Origin: Marinomonas sp. CT5
Lineage (GTDB): Bacteria; Pseudomonadota; Gammaproteobacteria; Pseudomonadales; Marinomonadaceae
Direction: 5' to 3'
DNA: 64,000 nucleotides
Assembly: GCF_018336975.1 (NCBI RefSeq)
Contig: NZ_CP025572.1
Coordinates: 1,740,616 to 1,804,615 of the forward strand
Shown: piece by piece, positions 1-8,219 of the stretch
How the letters are laid out: every line of letters starts with the position of its first letter
Position numbering within the stretch: position 1 is the stretch's first letter
The notes under the pieces: model-generated
Database searches by the model: none
Told to the model about the DNA's origin: nothing
Seen by the model: only the letters and a program-made list of their open reading frames with translations
Program-made: the position numbers and the translations under genes

Positions 1-273
1 ATCAATGCGTTGGTCAAGGTAGTGTATTTCGCCAGCGGATGGTGAGGTTAAGCCCATAATCACGCGAGCGAGCGTTGATTTACCACAGCCGGTTTCACCA
101 ACTACGCATAAGGTTTCCCCTTTATTAATCGCAAGGTTAACACCATTAAGTGCGTGGACGCTGTCTTTGTTTCTTTTCAGTCTGCCATGACGGAATTGCC
201 ATTGACTAAGCCAGCTTTCATTAGAAGAAAAAGATTTTTCTAGGCCGCTAATTTGGATAATAGGTTGACTCAT
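1..273 (-). CDS. Oligopeptide ABC transporter ATPase (DppF/OppF-like), partial
   Basis: Only the first 91 residues are inside the window; the rest lies beyond the left edge. The visible part holds a complete Walker A motif (GETGCGKST) after a basic stretch typical of the second ATPase of peptide/nickel transporters. The ATG overlaps the TGA of the preceding ATPase gene (ATGA), so the two are translationally coupled. It should pair with the neighbouring DppD-like ATPase to power the two permeases encoded upstream in the same operon. The substrate (peptide, nickel or other) cannot be told from this fragment. Confidence 0.9.
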   Translation of the reverse strand, partial: MSQPIIQISGLEKSFSSNESWLSQWQFRHGRLKRNKDSVHALNGVNLAINKGETLCVVGETGCGKSTLARVIMGLTSPSAGEIHYLDQRID

Positions 274-1271
274 TCGTCTACCTCCAAATTGCCTTCAGTA
301 AACTCATTAATCATGTCTTCTACAAGAAAGCAGGCCACGCTGGATACGCCACTGTAAATAAATCTTGGTTGCTGTTGTTTGCATTTTTGTGTGGCGTACG
401 GGCAGCGAGGGTGGAAAGCGCAGCCAGTTGGGCGTTCAGCTAATGATGGCATACTGCCCTGGATTTGGTTCAGGCGCTGCCCCGGCAAGGTCATTTGTGG
501 TAAGGCATTTAATAACCCTTGAGTATAAGGATGTTGAGGGTCATTGATTATTTCGAGTGTTGGTCCTTCTTCTACAATGTGACCTGCATACATTACCAAG
601 GTACGTTCGGCGACTTTAGACACGACACCAAGGTCGTGACTAATTAACACTAGCGCTACACCATTGTCTCGGCAGATAGCGAGTAGCAGTTGTAGTATCT
701 CCGCTTGAATGGTTACATCTAATGCCGTGGTTGGCTCATCTGCGATGATGATATCTGGGTTGAGTAGCAATACAGAGGCAATAATCACCCTTTGTCGCAT
801 ACCACCAGAAAGCTCGTGAGGATATTGGTCAAAGCGTTTTTCTGGTGATGCTATTTGCACGTGATGTAGTTTCTCAATGGCAATACTTTTTGCATCTTTG
901 TAGGCGATTTTGGTATGGCTACGAATGGTTTCGACCAGTTGATCTCCAATAGTCAGTACAGGATTTAACGTCATCATTGGGTCTTGGAAAATCATCGCAA
1001 TGCGTTTGCCACGAATTTCTTGTAACTGTCGCATATTCATTGATGTTATTTCTTTGTTTTCTATCTTGATCGAACCCGATTTGATGTAACCCGGTTTACC
1101 AATGAGATTAACAATAGAAAACCCTAAAACCGATTTTCCAGCTCCTGACTCACCAACGATAGCAATTCGTTCACCGCGATTTAATGTGAAGCTGACGTCA
1201 ATAAGAGCGGCGAGTTCCTGCTCTTTCATGTGGAAATTGACATGCAAATTGCTGACACTTAATAAGTTCAT
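270..1271 (-). CDS. Oligopeptide ABC transporter ATPase (DppD/OppD-like)
   Basis: First of two ATPases of a family-5 ABC importer, acting at the inner face of the cytoplasmic membrane. Walker A is GESGAGKS at residues 40-47, followed by the LSGGMRQR signature and the Walker B IIIADEPTTALD. The C-terminus carries the oligopeptide-transporter extension with CAFHPRCPYA, whose cysteines in some family members bind an Fe-S cluster. Length (333 aa) is normal. One base separates it from the permease gene upstream and four bases overlap with the next ATPase, so the five genes read as one leftward operon. Whether it transports di/oligopeptides or another ligand is open. Confidence 0.93.
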   Translation of the reverse strand: MNLLSVSNLHVNFHMKEQELAALIDVSFTLNRGERIAIVGESGAGKSVLGFSIVNLIGKPGYIKSGSIKIENKEITSMNMRQLQEIRGKRIAMIFQDPMMTLNPVLTIGDQLVETIRSHTKIAYKDAKSIAIEKLHHVQIASPEKRFDQYPHELSGGMRQRVIIASVLLLNPDIIIADEPTTALDVTIQAEILQLLLAICRDNGVALVLISHDLGVVSKVAERTLVMYAGHIVEEGPTLEIINDPQHPYTQGLLNALPQMTLPGQRLNQIQGSMPSLAERPTGCAFHPRCPYATQKCKQQQPRFIYSGVSSVACFLVEDMINEFTEGNLEVDE

Positions 1272-1272
1272 A

Positions 1273-2211
1273 TTAGTCTTTATACGTCCTTGGATTTAGG
1301 TGGTCACGTAACCAATCCCCAAGTAAATTCATAGCTAGAATTAAAATAATCAATGTGGTACTTGGAATGACACAAATCCACCAAGAACCTGCAAACATGT
1401 AGGCAAAACCAGCTGAAATAAGTGATCCGAGAGATGGCTCTGTTGCCGGCATGCCTAGACCTAAAAAGGACAGAGCGGCTTCTGCCGCAATTGCGTTGGC
1501 AATTTGCACAGTCAGAATAACCAGAATGGGTGATACTGTGTTGGGTAAAATATGGCGAAACATAATACGCTTAGAACTAATACCCATTACTCGAGCGGCA
1601 TCAACATATTCTTTTTGTTTTTCAGCCAATACGGAGGCACGAATCGTACGTGCAAAAAGAGGCCATTCTGTTAAGCCAATAACAAGAATAAGAATCACCA
1701 TAGCCAATTGTTGATAGCTGGCCATGCCGAATAGTGATTGAAAAATAGCTAAGAAAACAATTGCTACCATCATGTTAGAAAAAGACAGCTGAATATCGGC
1801 ACAGCGCATTAAAAAATTATCTATGCGGCCACCCAAATATCCAGCCATTAGACCAATGCAAATTCCTAGTGTCGCTTGTATCAATACTGCGCAGATACCT
1901 ATGGTAAGAGAAAGGCGTGTGCCATAGAGAATGACCGATAGTAAATCTCGTCCTTGCGCATCTGTACCTAATAAGAAACGGTTATCTCCACTGATCCAGC
2001 TCGGCGCAATCTCTGCATTCATTAGGTCCATAAATGCGGGGTCAGCAATATCATAGGGAGCAACTAATGGTGCAAGTAGGGCAATAAGGCAATAGAACGC
2101 AAAGACAATGAGAGCAAGCATGGCGAGCTTATCACCCATAACTCCTGTTAGCGTATGGCTCCAACGGCTGCCTGATGTTGGATGAAGCAGATCTTTTCGT
2201 GTGTACTTCAT
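1273..2211 (-). CDS. ABC transporter permease (DppC/OppC-like)
   Basis: Inner-membrane permease of the peptide/nickel importer. A soluble N-terminus is followed by a first hydrophobic helix near residues 30-50, then a periplasmic loop (IADPAFMDLMNAEIAPSW) and several membrane helices. The cytoplasmic coupling (EAA) loop is visible as AARVMGISSKRIMFRHILPN. The C-terminal half has the EAALSFLGLG motif typical of DppC proteins. It overlaps the DppB-like gene by four bases and would form the heterodimeric pore with it. Confidence 0.93.
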   Translation of the reverse strand: MKYTRKDLLHPTSGSRWSHTLTGVMGDKLAMLALIVFAFYCLIALLAPLVAPYDIADPAFMDLMNAEIAPSWISGDNRFLLGTDAQGRDLLSVILYGTRLSLTIGICAVLIQATLGICIGLMAGYLGGRIDNFLMRCADIQLSFSNMMVAIVFLAIFQSLFGMASYQQLAMVILILVIGLTEWPLFARTIRASVLAEKQKEYVDAARVMGISSKRIMFRHILPNTVSPILVILTVQIANAIAAEAALSFLGLGMPATEPSLGSLISAGFAYMFAGSWWICVIPSTTLIILILAMNLLGDWLRDHLNPRTYKD

Positions 2212-3188
2212 AGTCCATGACTCGCTAAGCGTACAGTGGGATTAACCAGCCCATAGATTAAATCCACTAAAGTGTTTGTAATCACAAAAATGCCACCCAC
2301 AACAATTAGGTAGGCAGAGATGAGTGGAGTATCAACTCGGCTGACCGCATCCATGAATAAAAATCCCATTCCTGGCCATTGAAAAATGGTTTCTGTCAGA
2401 ATGGTATAGGCGACTAGCGTTCCGGCTTGAATTCCGCCCACCGTAATTACTGGTAGCATGGTGTTTTTTAAAGCATGTTTGAAATAGATGCGTCGAGACG
2501 AAAGGCCTTTTGACCAAGCAAAGCGGATGTATTCAGATTGTAAAACTTCCATCATTTCTGCGCGGATCAAACGAACAAAAATAGGCATAAGTGCAATAGC
2601 AAGAGACAAACTGGGCAAAAGTAAGTGTTTCAAACCGTCTTTGGTGAAAATACCACTTTCCCATAACCCAAATACTTTAGTCGTTTCGCCACGGCCAAAA
2701 CTGGGAGCTAAATTCATCTCAATGGAAAAAATGTATACCATCAAAATTGCAATAATAAAGATGGGGACAGATAAGCCAATAGAGCTAACAATCATGAGTA
2801 AACGAGACAGTATATGTTTGGGCTTAATGGCTGCTAACACACCACAAGGTGTAGCAACAAGAATAACAAGGATAATAGCGCATATAGCCAATTCTAAAGT
2901 GGCTGGTAGCTTTTCTAAGATAACGTCTAAAGTCGGCTCTTTGTAATAATAAGAGGTGCCTAAATCGCCATGCACCACACCTTTTGCAAAGCGCCAATAT
3001 TGTAGGAAGAAACTGTCATTTAGACCAAGTTCTTCTCGAATCTGGTTGCGTTCTTGCTGGGATACCGTCATGCCAACCATTTGTTGTACAGGGTCGCCTA
3101 ATTTATCTTGTATGGCAAAGCTAATCACACTGATGATGATCATAACAAAGCAGGCTTGCATTAAGCGGCGAAGTAAAAAAATTAGCAT
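2208..3188 (-). CDS. ABC transporter permease (DppB/OppB-like)
   Basis: Second permease subunit of the same importer. It begins with the characteristic MLIFLLRRLMQACFVM amphipathic/membrane segment and a conserved periplasmic stretch (GDLGTSYYYKEPTLDVI) of DppB proteins. Its coupling loop is AWSKGLSSRRIYFKHALKN. About six membrane helices are evident and the length of 326 aa is typical. It follows the binding-protein gene by 75 bases in the same orientation, the usual order binding protein-B-C-D-F. Confidence 0.93.
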   Translation of the reverse strand: MLIFLLRRLMQACFVMIIISVISFAIQDKLGDPVQQMVGMTVSQQERNQIREELGLNDSFFLQYWRFAKGVVHGDLGTSYYYKEPTLDVILEKLPATLELAICAIILVILVATPCGVLAAIKPKHILSRLLMIVSSIGLSVPIFIIAILMVYIFSIEMNLAPSFGRGETTKVFGLWESGIFTKDGLKHLLLPSLSLAIALMPIFVRLIRAEMMEVLQSEYIRFAWSKGLSSRRIYFKHALKNTMLPVITVGGIQAGTLVAYTILTETIFQWPGMGFLFMDAVSRVDTPLISAYLIVVGGIFVITNTLVDLIYGLVNPTVRLASHGL

Positions 3189-3263
3189 GGGGTAATTGTA
3201 TTCCCATTGCGTATTAACGCAGTGTTATTTTGATTAAAAACCTTAATCAGGTTGGCATAGTTA

Positions 3264-4793
3264 CTATTCTTCAATGAATAGATCTCCTAAATGAGGGTAG
3301 TTTTGATCATTTACTATGTCTTGAATTTTGACTTTATCTTTCGCCGCCCAAATGAGTGATTGCCAATAGAGTGGCACAATAGCGGCATCATTATATATGG
3401 TTCGTTCTATTCTTTGCATTAGACGAATGCGCCTTTCAGGGTTCATTTCTCGGTTGGCTTGGCGTATATCGTTATCAATAGAAGGTCTACAATATTGACT
3501 GGCATTATAAGCGCCTAGACCGGTTTTGGCATCTGGGCAAGCAATTATAAATTCAAATAAGTTATTTGAATCCATGGTGTCTGATTGCCATCCTAACATC
3601 ATTATGTCTGCGCTCTGATTATTAAACTCTTTAAAGTATTGTGCTTTAGGAAGCGTTTTCAAATCGACGGTAATATGTATTTTTGAGAGCATAGCGGTAA
3701 TGGCTTGAGCAACTTTCTCATCATTCATATAGCGATTGTTAGGAGTCATCATGCTAATACGAAAGCCTTTTTCATATCCTGCTTCTTTCATAAGCTCTAA
3801 GGCTTTTTTTAAGTCATATTCTGGTTTTAAATCATTTATATGACCTAAAAAGCGGTCAGCACTTAATTGTCCCGCTGGTATAGCGTAGCCTTTTAGAATT
3901 TTATCAACGATAAGTGCTTGGTTTATGGCTAAATTAATGGCTTTTCGAACCCTGATATCTTGAAACTCTTTTCTGCGTTTTTGGTTCATGTGCAATAACA
4001 AAATACGCGTACTAGGCAGCGTGACTAGATTAATCCCTTTGATCCTTTTTGTGCGCTCAATGTCTATCGGTGAAACAGGAAAGATAAAATCGACATCACC
4101 AGACAAGAGTGCGGCGAGTCGAGTGGAGTCTGCTCTAATTGGAGTCAGTATAATTTTATCGATATTACCGGCAGACTTTGTATCCCAATAGTTTGGGTTA
4201 CGTTTTAACTCCATACGGCTACCTAGCTCTCGTTCGGTTATGATAAAAGGTCCTGTGCCTGATACATTTCGAGAGGCAAATGTCTCACCATATTTAATTA
4301 TTTGGTCTCGGCCTTGGTAGAAAACTTTATCCATTGGGAATACATACGTCATGATGTTAAGTAGCAATGGATTGGTATAGGTTGAGTGAACATCAACCGT
4401 ATATTGGTCAACGATAGAAGCCGATTCAATCGTGTTAAACATGGCGCGAAAATCAGGCGATGTTTTTAGTCGTTCAATAGTATAAACCACATCTTTTGCG
4501 GTAAAAGGATTGCCGGTTCTAAAGGTAACATTGTGGCGTAAATAAAAACGCATAGTTTTATTATCGATTCGTTCCCACCTAGTGGCTAAGCGGGGTTCAA
4601 ACTTACCATCTTGTTTCCACCGTAATAATGGATCAAATACAAGGTGCGAAAACTGCAGTGTACCTTCCGACAGCTGTTCATGTGGGTCTAATGAAATGGG
4701 GTCTGCATCAAAGGCCATTTTTAGTGTTGTTGCTGTCGCTGTATTCCATAAGAGCAGGGTTAAGCAGCAAGCTAAAATTACCTTGATTTTCAT
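3264..4793 (-). CDS. Periplasmic solute-binding protein, family 5
   Basis: First gene of the leftward ABC operon. A Sec signal peptide occupies about residues 1-21 (MKIKVILACCLTLLLWNTAT, then A|TTLKMA). The mature part fits the family-5 peptide/nickel-binding fold: DPISLDPHEQ at the N-terminus, LATRWERIDNKTMRFYLR, then GTGPFIITER and RNPNYWD, all conserved landmarks. It has no lipobox, so it should be a free periplasmic protein. The ligand is unknown; DppA-, OppA- and SapA-like proteins share these motifs. Confidence 0.92.
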   Translation of the reverse strand: MKIKVILACCLTLLLWNTATATTLKMAFDADPISLDPHEQLSEGTLQFSHLVFDPLLRWKQDGKFEPRLATRWERIDNKTMRFYLRHNVTFRTGNPFTAKDVVYTIERLKTSPDFRAMFNTIESASIVDQYTVDVHSTYTNPLLLNIMTYVFPMDKVFYQGRDQIIKYGETFASRNVSGTGPFIITERELGSRMELKRNPNYWDTKSAGNIDKIILTPIRADSTRLAALLSGDVDFIFPVSPIDIERTKRIKGINLVTLPSTRILLLHMNQKRRKEFQDIRVRKAINLAINQALIVDKILKGYAIPAGQLSADRFLGHINDLKPEYDLKKALELMKEAGYEKGFRISMMTPNNRYMNDEKVAQAITAMLSKIHITVDLKTLPKAQYFKEFNNQSADIMMLGWQSDTMDSNNLFEFIIACPDAKTGLGAYNASQYCRPSIDNDIRQANREMNPERRIRLMQRIERTIYNDAAIVPLYWQSLIWAAKDKVKIQDIVNDQNYPHLGDLFIEE

Positions 4794-5012
4794 TTGTTTG
4801 GTCTCTCTTGGATTTGGCTTATTAAGGGTAATCTGCGACGTCTAAAAATATCAATACAGTACCATTGGGGGATGCTTTGTTTTGACTATTTGGACAAGTA
4901 AAGTATTTTTGCAAAAAAATGACTAAAAGGACAGTGATGGTCTTAACCATGACGCATTTATATACAATTTATGTTCTTATTTTGTCTCTTATGATCGAAA
5001 AATAAGGTGAAA
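4794..5012. promoter_or_regulatory. Divergent promoter region of ABC operon and acpH
   Basis: This spacer separates the leftward ABC operon from rightward acpH. A possible rightward promoter is TTGACT at 4882 with TATTTT at 4904 (16-base spacer). The spacing is good but the -10 match is mediocre, and no operator can be named. The assignment is by inspection only. Confidence 0.3.
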
Positions 5013-5612
5013 ATGAATTATTTTGCGCATCTTCATATCGCAGCTGTTACCAATACATCTTTTATGGGAAGTTTGTTAGGTGATTTTTCCGTTGATACTA
5101 AACAACTTGATGATGATTTATTAGAAGGTTGGCGTTTGCATCAGAAAGTCGATGTCATGGTTGATCAACATGAGGCAAGCGTTTTGTTTCGCTCTATGCC
5201 CAGACAAGGGCGTCGTCGGTTTGCAGGAATAGTGCAAGATATTGTTATGGATTATTGGCTATTACGATATTGGTCACGTTTTAGCGCTGTGCCTTTGAAT
5301 GTATTTTGTGAGCAGGCTATTAAATCTTTACAACGAGATAAATATCGTAGTCCCGAACGTTTGAAAAATATGATTACATCTTTGGAACAGGATAATTGGT
5401 TACCTAACTTAGGCACAGTAGAGGGAGTAGAAAAAGCGATTTATTCTATTATGCGGCGTTGGCAACATGGAGTGCACTTGCAGGTTTTTATTAACGATCT
5501 TCTTCTGGTTATTGAGCAAGCAGAAGCACCATTTTTGCGACTCTATCCTGACGTATTAGATTTTGTAATGCTAGAAACGAAAAAAGCCGAGGCCACACAC
5601 AACCTCGGCTAA
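5013..5612 (+). CDS. acpH: Acyl carrier protein phosphodiesterase (AcpH family)
   Basis: Predicted to remove the 4'-phosphopantetheine arm from holo-ACP in the cytoplasm. The N-terminus MNYFAHLHIA followed by GSLLGDFSVD and the helical RLHQKVDVMVDQHEAS region matches the AcpH/DUF479 family, whose metal ligands lie in these His/Asp positions. The ATG at 5013 is preferred over an in-frame GTG six bases upstream because AAGG sits five bases before it and the homologous proteins start with MN(F/Y)xAHLH. The last codons and stop lie within a hairpin (5585-5610) that looks like a terminator for the opposite strand. Confidence 0.9.
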   Translation: MNYFAHLHIAAVTNTSFMGSLLGDFSVDTKQLDDDLLEGWRLHQKVDVMVDQHEASVLFRSMPRQGRRRFAGIVQDIVMDYWLLRYWSRFSAVPLNVFCEQAIKSLQRDKYRSPERLKNMITSLEQDNWLPNLGTVEGVEKAIYSIMRRWQHGVHLQVFINDLLLVIEQAEAPFLRLYPDVLDFVMLETKKAEATHNLG

Positions 5613-5696
5613 TGGACCTTTTCGGTCCGATCGAGAGAACAACCATATAAATAACGTTAGCTCGGTGCAGATTCCTCGCTGTCGTTTATATGGAGT
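5580..5696 (-). ncRNA. Candidate structured small RNA, antisense to the acpH 3' end
   Basis: No coding gene is seen on either strand in most of this stretch. Read on the minus strand, it has a TATACT -10 box (plus-strand 5702-5707), then a predicted ~115-nt transcript. That transcript has a 9-bp stem CCATATAAA/TTTATATGG, a second hairpin CGGACC-GAAAA-GGTCC, and a perfect 8-bp hairpin AGCCGAGG/CCTCGGCT followed by six T residues, a canonical rho-independent terminator. No minus-strand gene lies upstream that this terminator could serve. The -35 is poor (AAGGCA at 17 bases). It matches no RNA family I recognise (not 6S, 4.5S, tmRNA or RNase P). Confidence 0.5.
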
Positions 5697-5929
5697 AATC
5701 GAGTATAGAGAGTTTGCAGGTGGTTGCCTTGACTTAAGTCAGGCTTCAATTGGTTGAGATGAAAATTAGGTATTAGAGGATATTGCCTTCTAAATCATAG
5801 TTTAAGGCTACACTCATAAGAGAGTTAACGTCTTGGCAATACAGGGCTATAGTATTTTCTCTTTATTATCGTAACTTGTGGTAGAATCCGCCACCGCAAA
5901 AAGACTTAGTTAAATATAGGGGAGTTAGG

Positions 5930-6940
5930 GTGAGCGTTCAGTGGTATCCAGGGCACATGAATAAAGCGCGTCGAGAAATCGAAGATGTTATGACGCAAGT
6001 AGATATTGTTATCGAAGTTTTGGATGCCCGTATTCCCGATTCTAGCCAAAATCCTATGTTAAATACATTGCGCGGTGATGTGCCAGTTTTACGTTTGTTA
6101 AACAAAAAAGACTTGGCAGATAAAGTACGGTTAGCGCTGTGGTTAGAGCATTGGCAAGGAAATGATTCGGTTTTAGCTCATCCTTTTTCGACTTTAGATA
6201 AAGTAGACGTTTCAAAAATTAGTCACTGGGTGAGCCAAATGGTTCCACATCGCGGCACGGCAGAGAAGCCCATTCGAGCTATGATCGCTGGCATTCCGAA
6301 CGTTGGCAAATCTAGTTTGATGAACGCCTTATTAGGGCGTCGAGTCGCAAAAGTAGGGGACGAGCCTGCGGTTACTAAGTCGCAGCAAAAGCTGAAAGTA
6401 ACCAATGGTTTTCAGATTCTAGATACCCCTGGGATTTTGTGGCCCAAAATAGAGAACCCTGATGCTAGCTATCGCTTAGCAGTAACAGGGGCGGTTCGAG
6501 ATACTGCGATTGATTATGAAGATGTCGCTTTGGCTGGTTTGAAGTTTTTTATCGCCGACTATCTAGAGTTGCTAACGACTCGCTATAAACTGAAAGATGT
6601 TTCAGATGACTCTTATGAAGTATTAAAGGTCATCGGTTCCAAGCGAGGCGCGTTACGTGCTGGTGGAAAAGTTGACATGCACAAAGCAGCAGAAGTGTTT
6701 TTGAATGACGTGAGAACAGGGGCAATTGGTCCCTATGTCATGGAAACACCTGAAATGGTTGCTCATGAAGAACGTTTGGTTGAAGAAGCGAAAGCTAAGA
6801 AAGAAGCTGAAAGGCAAGCCAGGTTGGCGGCGGCTGTTCCACAGCGCCAGCAAGCTAGTAATCGTGCTTATCGTAATAATCAGACATCAGCAGAAGTTCA
6901 AACTAGTAAGCAAGATGAGAATATAGATGACAAACAGTGA
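5930..6940 (+). CDS. ylqF: Circularly permuted GTPase, YlqF/RbgA family
   Basis: Ribosome-biogenesis GTPase of the circularly permuted class; in Bacillus RbgA helps late assembly of the 50S subunit. The G motifs occur in permuted order: G4 NKKD at residues 58-61, then G1 GIPNVGKS at 121-127, then G3 DTPG at 165-168. The N-terminus MSVQWYPGHMNKARREI is diagnostic. Translation starts at GTG, preceded by a strong AGGGGAG. A charged, Lys/Glu/Gln-rich tail of about 50 residues extends beyond the usual family length and is probably disordered or RNA-binding. The next gene follows at once. Confidence 0.93.
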   Translation: MSVQWYPGHMNKARREIEDVMTQVDIVIEVLDARIPDSSQNPMLNTLRGDVPVLRLLNKKDLADKVRLALWLEHWQGNDSVLAHPFSTLDKVDVSKISHWVSQMVPHRGTAEKPIRAMIAGIPNVGKSSLMNALLGRRVAKVGDEPAVTKSQQKLKVTNGFQILDTPGILWPKIENPDASYRLAVTGAVRDTAIDYEDVALAGLKFFIADYLELLTTRYKLKDVSDDSYEVLKVIGSKRGALRAGGKVDMHKAAEVFLNDVRTGAIGPYVMETPEMVAHEERLVEEAKAKKEAERQARLAAAVPQRQQASNRAYRNNQTSAEVQTSKQDENIDDKQ

Positions 6941-6951
6941 GGTTCACGGTC

Positions 6952-7332
6952 ATGGATTATGAAATTGCCTTTGATCAGGACGAAAATGTTTATCGTATTT
7001 ATACAGGGTATGAATTCGCTGCAATTGGTGAGTGGGTCTCTGAGTACGTACGTGATTTGGAAAGTATTCAACGTGTATTGATGGCGGCTCGTTTGGCGGA
7101 GTCGGAAAAAGAAACCACTCAATTCAAGCATGGCCCTTTTGATGTAATCTTGAGTGAAGAAGGGGTGTCTGTTTCGCGTCGAGTGGATTTGGATTCTGCT
7201 GCGGAGGAGATTAAAGCGATGTTTGATACACAGGAGAGCTTTTACCAAACATCAACGGATGGCATTCAAGCGGAATGTGGCTTAGAAGACCTGATTAATA
7301 TGATTGAGAACTGGCACGACGTGCTGCAGTAG
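6952..7332 (+). CDS. yacL: UPF0231 family protein (YacL-like)
   Basis: Small cytoplasmic protein of unknown function. The start MDYE, the pattern of an acidic N-terminal strand, GYEFAAIGEW, and a C-terminal CGLEDLINMIENW match Escherichia coli YacL (CGVEDFLQVV). The ATG at 6952 is chosen over an in-frame GTG at 6937 because AGG lies about nine bases before it and family members begin MDYE. It starts 11 bases after the GTPase gene, so the two are probably co-transcribed. Confidence 0.8.
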   Translation: MDYEIAFDQDENVYRIYTGYEFAAIGEWVSEYVRDLESIQRVLMAARLAESEKETTQFKHGPFDVILSEEGVSVSRRVDLDSAAEEIKAMFDTQESFYQTSTDGIQAECGLEDLINMIENWHDVLQ

Positions 7333-7400
7333 TTGTTCATTATGCTGGCTAGGTTTACACTAGCGAGTGTTTATATTTTACGTATTTTTAGGGAGCCTAT

Positions 7401-8000
7401 ATGCTCATTGAATTGGAAAAAGCCCGCACTCGAAATAATGTTGTTCGCATATTTCGTGAAGAGTTGGATGGACCTGACAGTTGGACCGACGGTTTTGTTG
7501 TGGATGCCAATGAAGAAATGGTTTTGCTCCAATTGGTGGATGATAGTGTTCGTCTTAATGGTTATCAGGTTCTCTTTCTAGAGGATATAAGTGATTTCGC
7601 TCATCCGGCTCCCTTTAATGACTTCCAGAAAAAAGTATTATCGCTTCGTGGTGAAGAGGTTGTTGATCCTGAAGTCGAACTTGATGATTTAGCCGTGTTG
7701 CTAATGGATATCAGTGAAGAGTTTGGTTTAGTAACGCTTCATCGTGAAGAGATTGAACCGGACAGTTGTGAAATAGGTCGTGTAATCCGAGCGGATGCTG
7801 TTACTTATGAGCTAGAAGAAATTGGCTCAGATGCTCGATGGTTTGATGATACGTTTGAATATGATTTATACGATATCACCCGTATAGAGTTTGGCGGCGC
7901 CTATGAAGAGGCTTTGTTGTTGGCCAATGATGATATGGGTGATGACGCTTATGAAATATCGGATGATTTCTCTGATGTTGAAGTTGCTGACGACGAATAG
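7401..8000 (+). CDS. Hypothetical acidic protein, 199 aa
   Basis: I do not recognise a family. The protein is strongly acidic, especially the last 30 residues (Asp/Glu rich). The N-terminal third (MLIELEKARTRNNVVRIFRE) reads like short beta strands with alternating hydrophobics, as in small beta-barrel domains. A second similar beta-rich part lies at residues 110-165. No signal peptide or membrane segment is present. GGGAGCC lies ahead of the ATG. It follows the YacL-like gene by 68 bases and ends before a clear terminator, so it may be the last gene of the ylqF transcription unit. Confidence 0.7.
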   Translation: MLIELEKARTRNNVVRIFREELDGPDSWTDGFVVDANEEMVLLQLVDDSVRLNGYQVLFLEDISDFAHPAPFNDFQKKVLSLRGEEVVDPEVELDDLAVLLMDISEEFGLVTLHREEIEPDSCEIGRVIRADAVTYELEEIGSDARWFDDTFEYDLYDITRIEFGGAYEEALLLANDDMGDDAYEISDDFSDVEVADDE

Positions 8001-8048
8001 TTCTTTTTGATAAGGCGCGTAGAGAGTGCCTTGATGGCAAATTTGATA

Positions 8049-8073
8049 AAAGCGCCGTTATCGGCGCTTTTTT
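8049..8073 (+). terminator. Rho-independent terminator
   Basis: The stem AAAGCGCCG/CGGCGCTTT (9 bp) with loop TTAT is followed by further T residues. It lies 48 bases after the 199-aa hypothetical gene and should end that transcription unit. Confidence 0.9.
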
Positions 8074-8219
8074 ATGTGTAGTGTATAAGTCAATTATTTC
8101 GCTCACTGGTTATTTTTAAAGGTGTTTTGTTGGATCTGTAGATAAGTGTGTCTTGAGTAATGATATACAGTGAATGACTTCACAAATTAATACGAATGAG
8201 AATAAAAGGAACATAATTT

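Noticed and set aside
5585..5610. Hairpin at the end of acpH as a plus-strand terminator
   Set aside because: The arms are perfect but AATGGACC, not a T run, follows on the plus strand; the T run is on the minus-strand side, so it was assigned to a minus-strand transcript.
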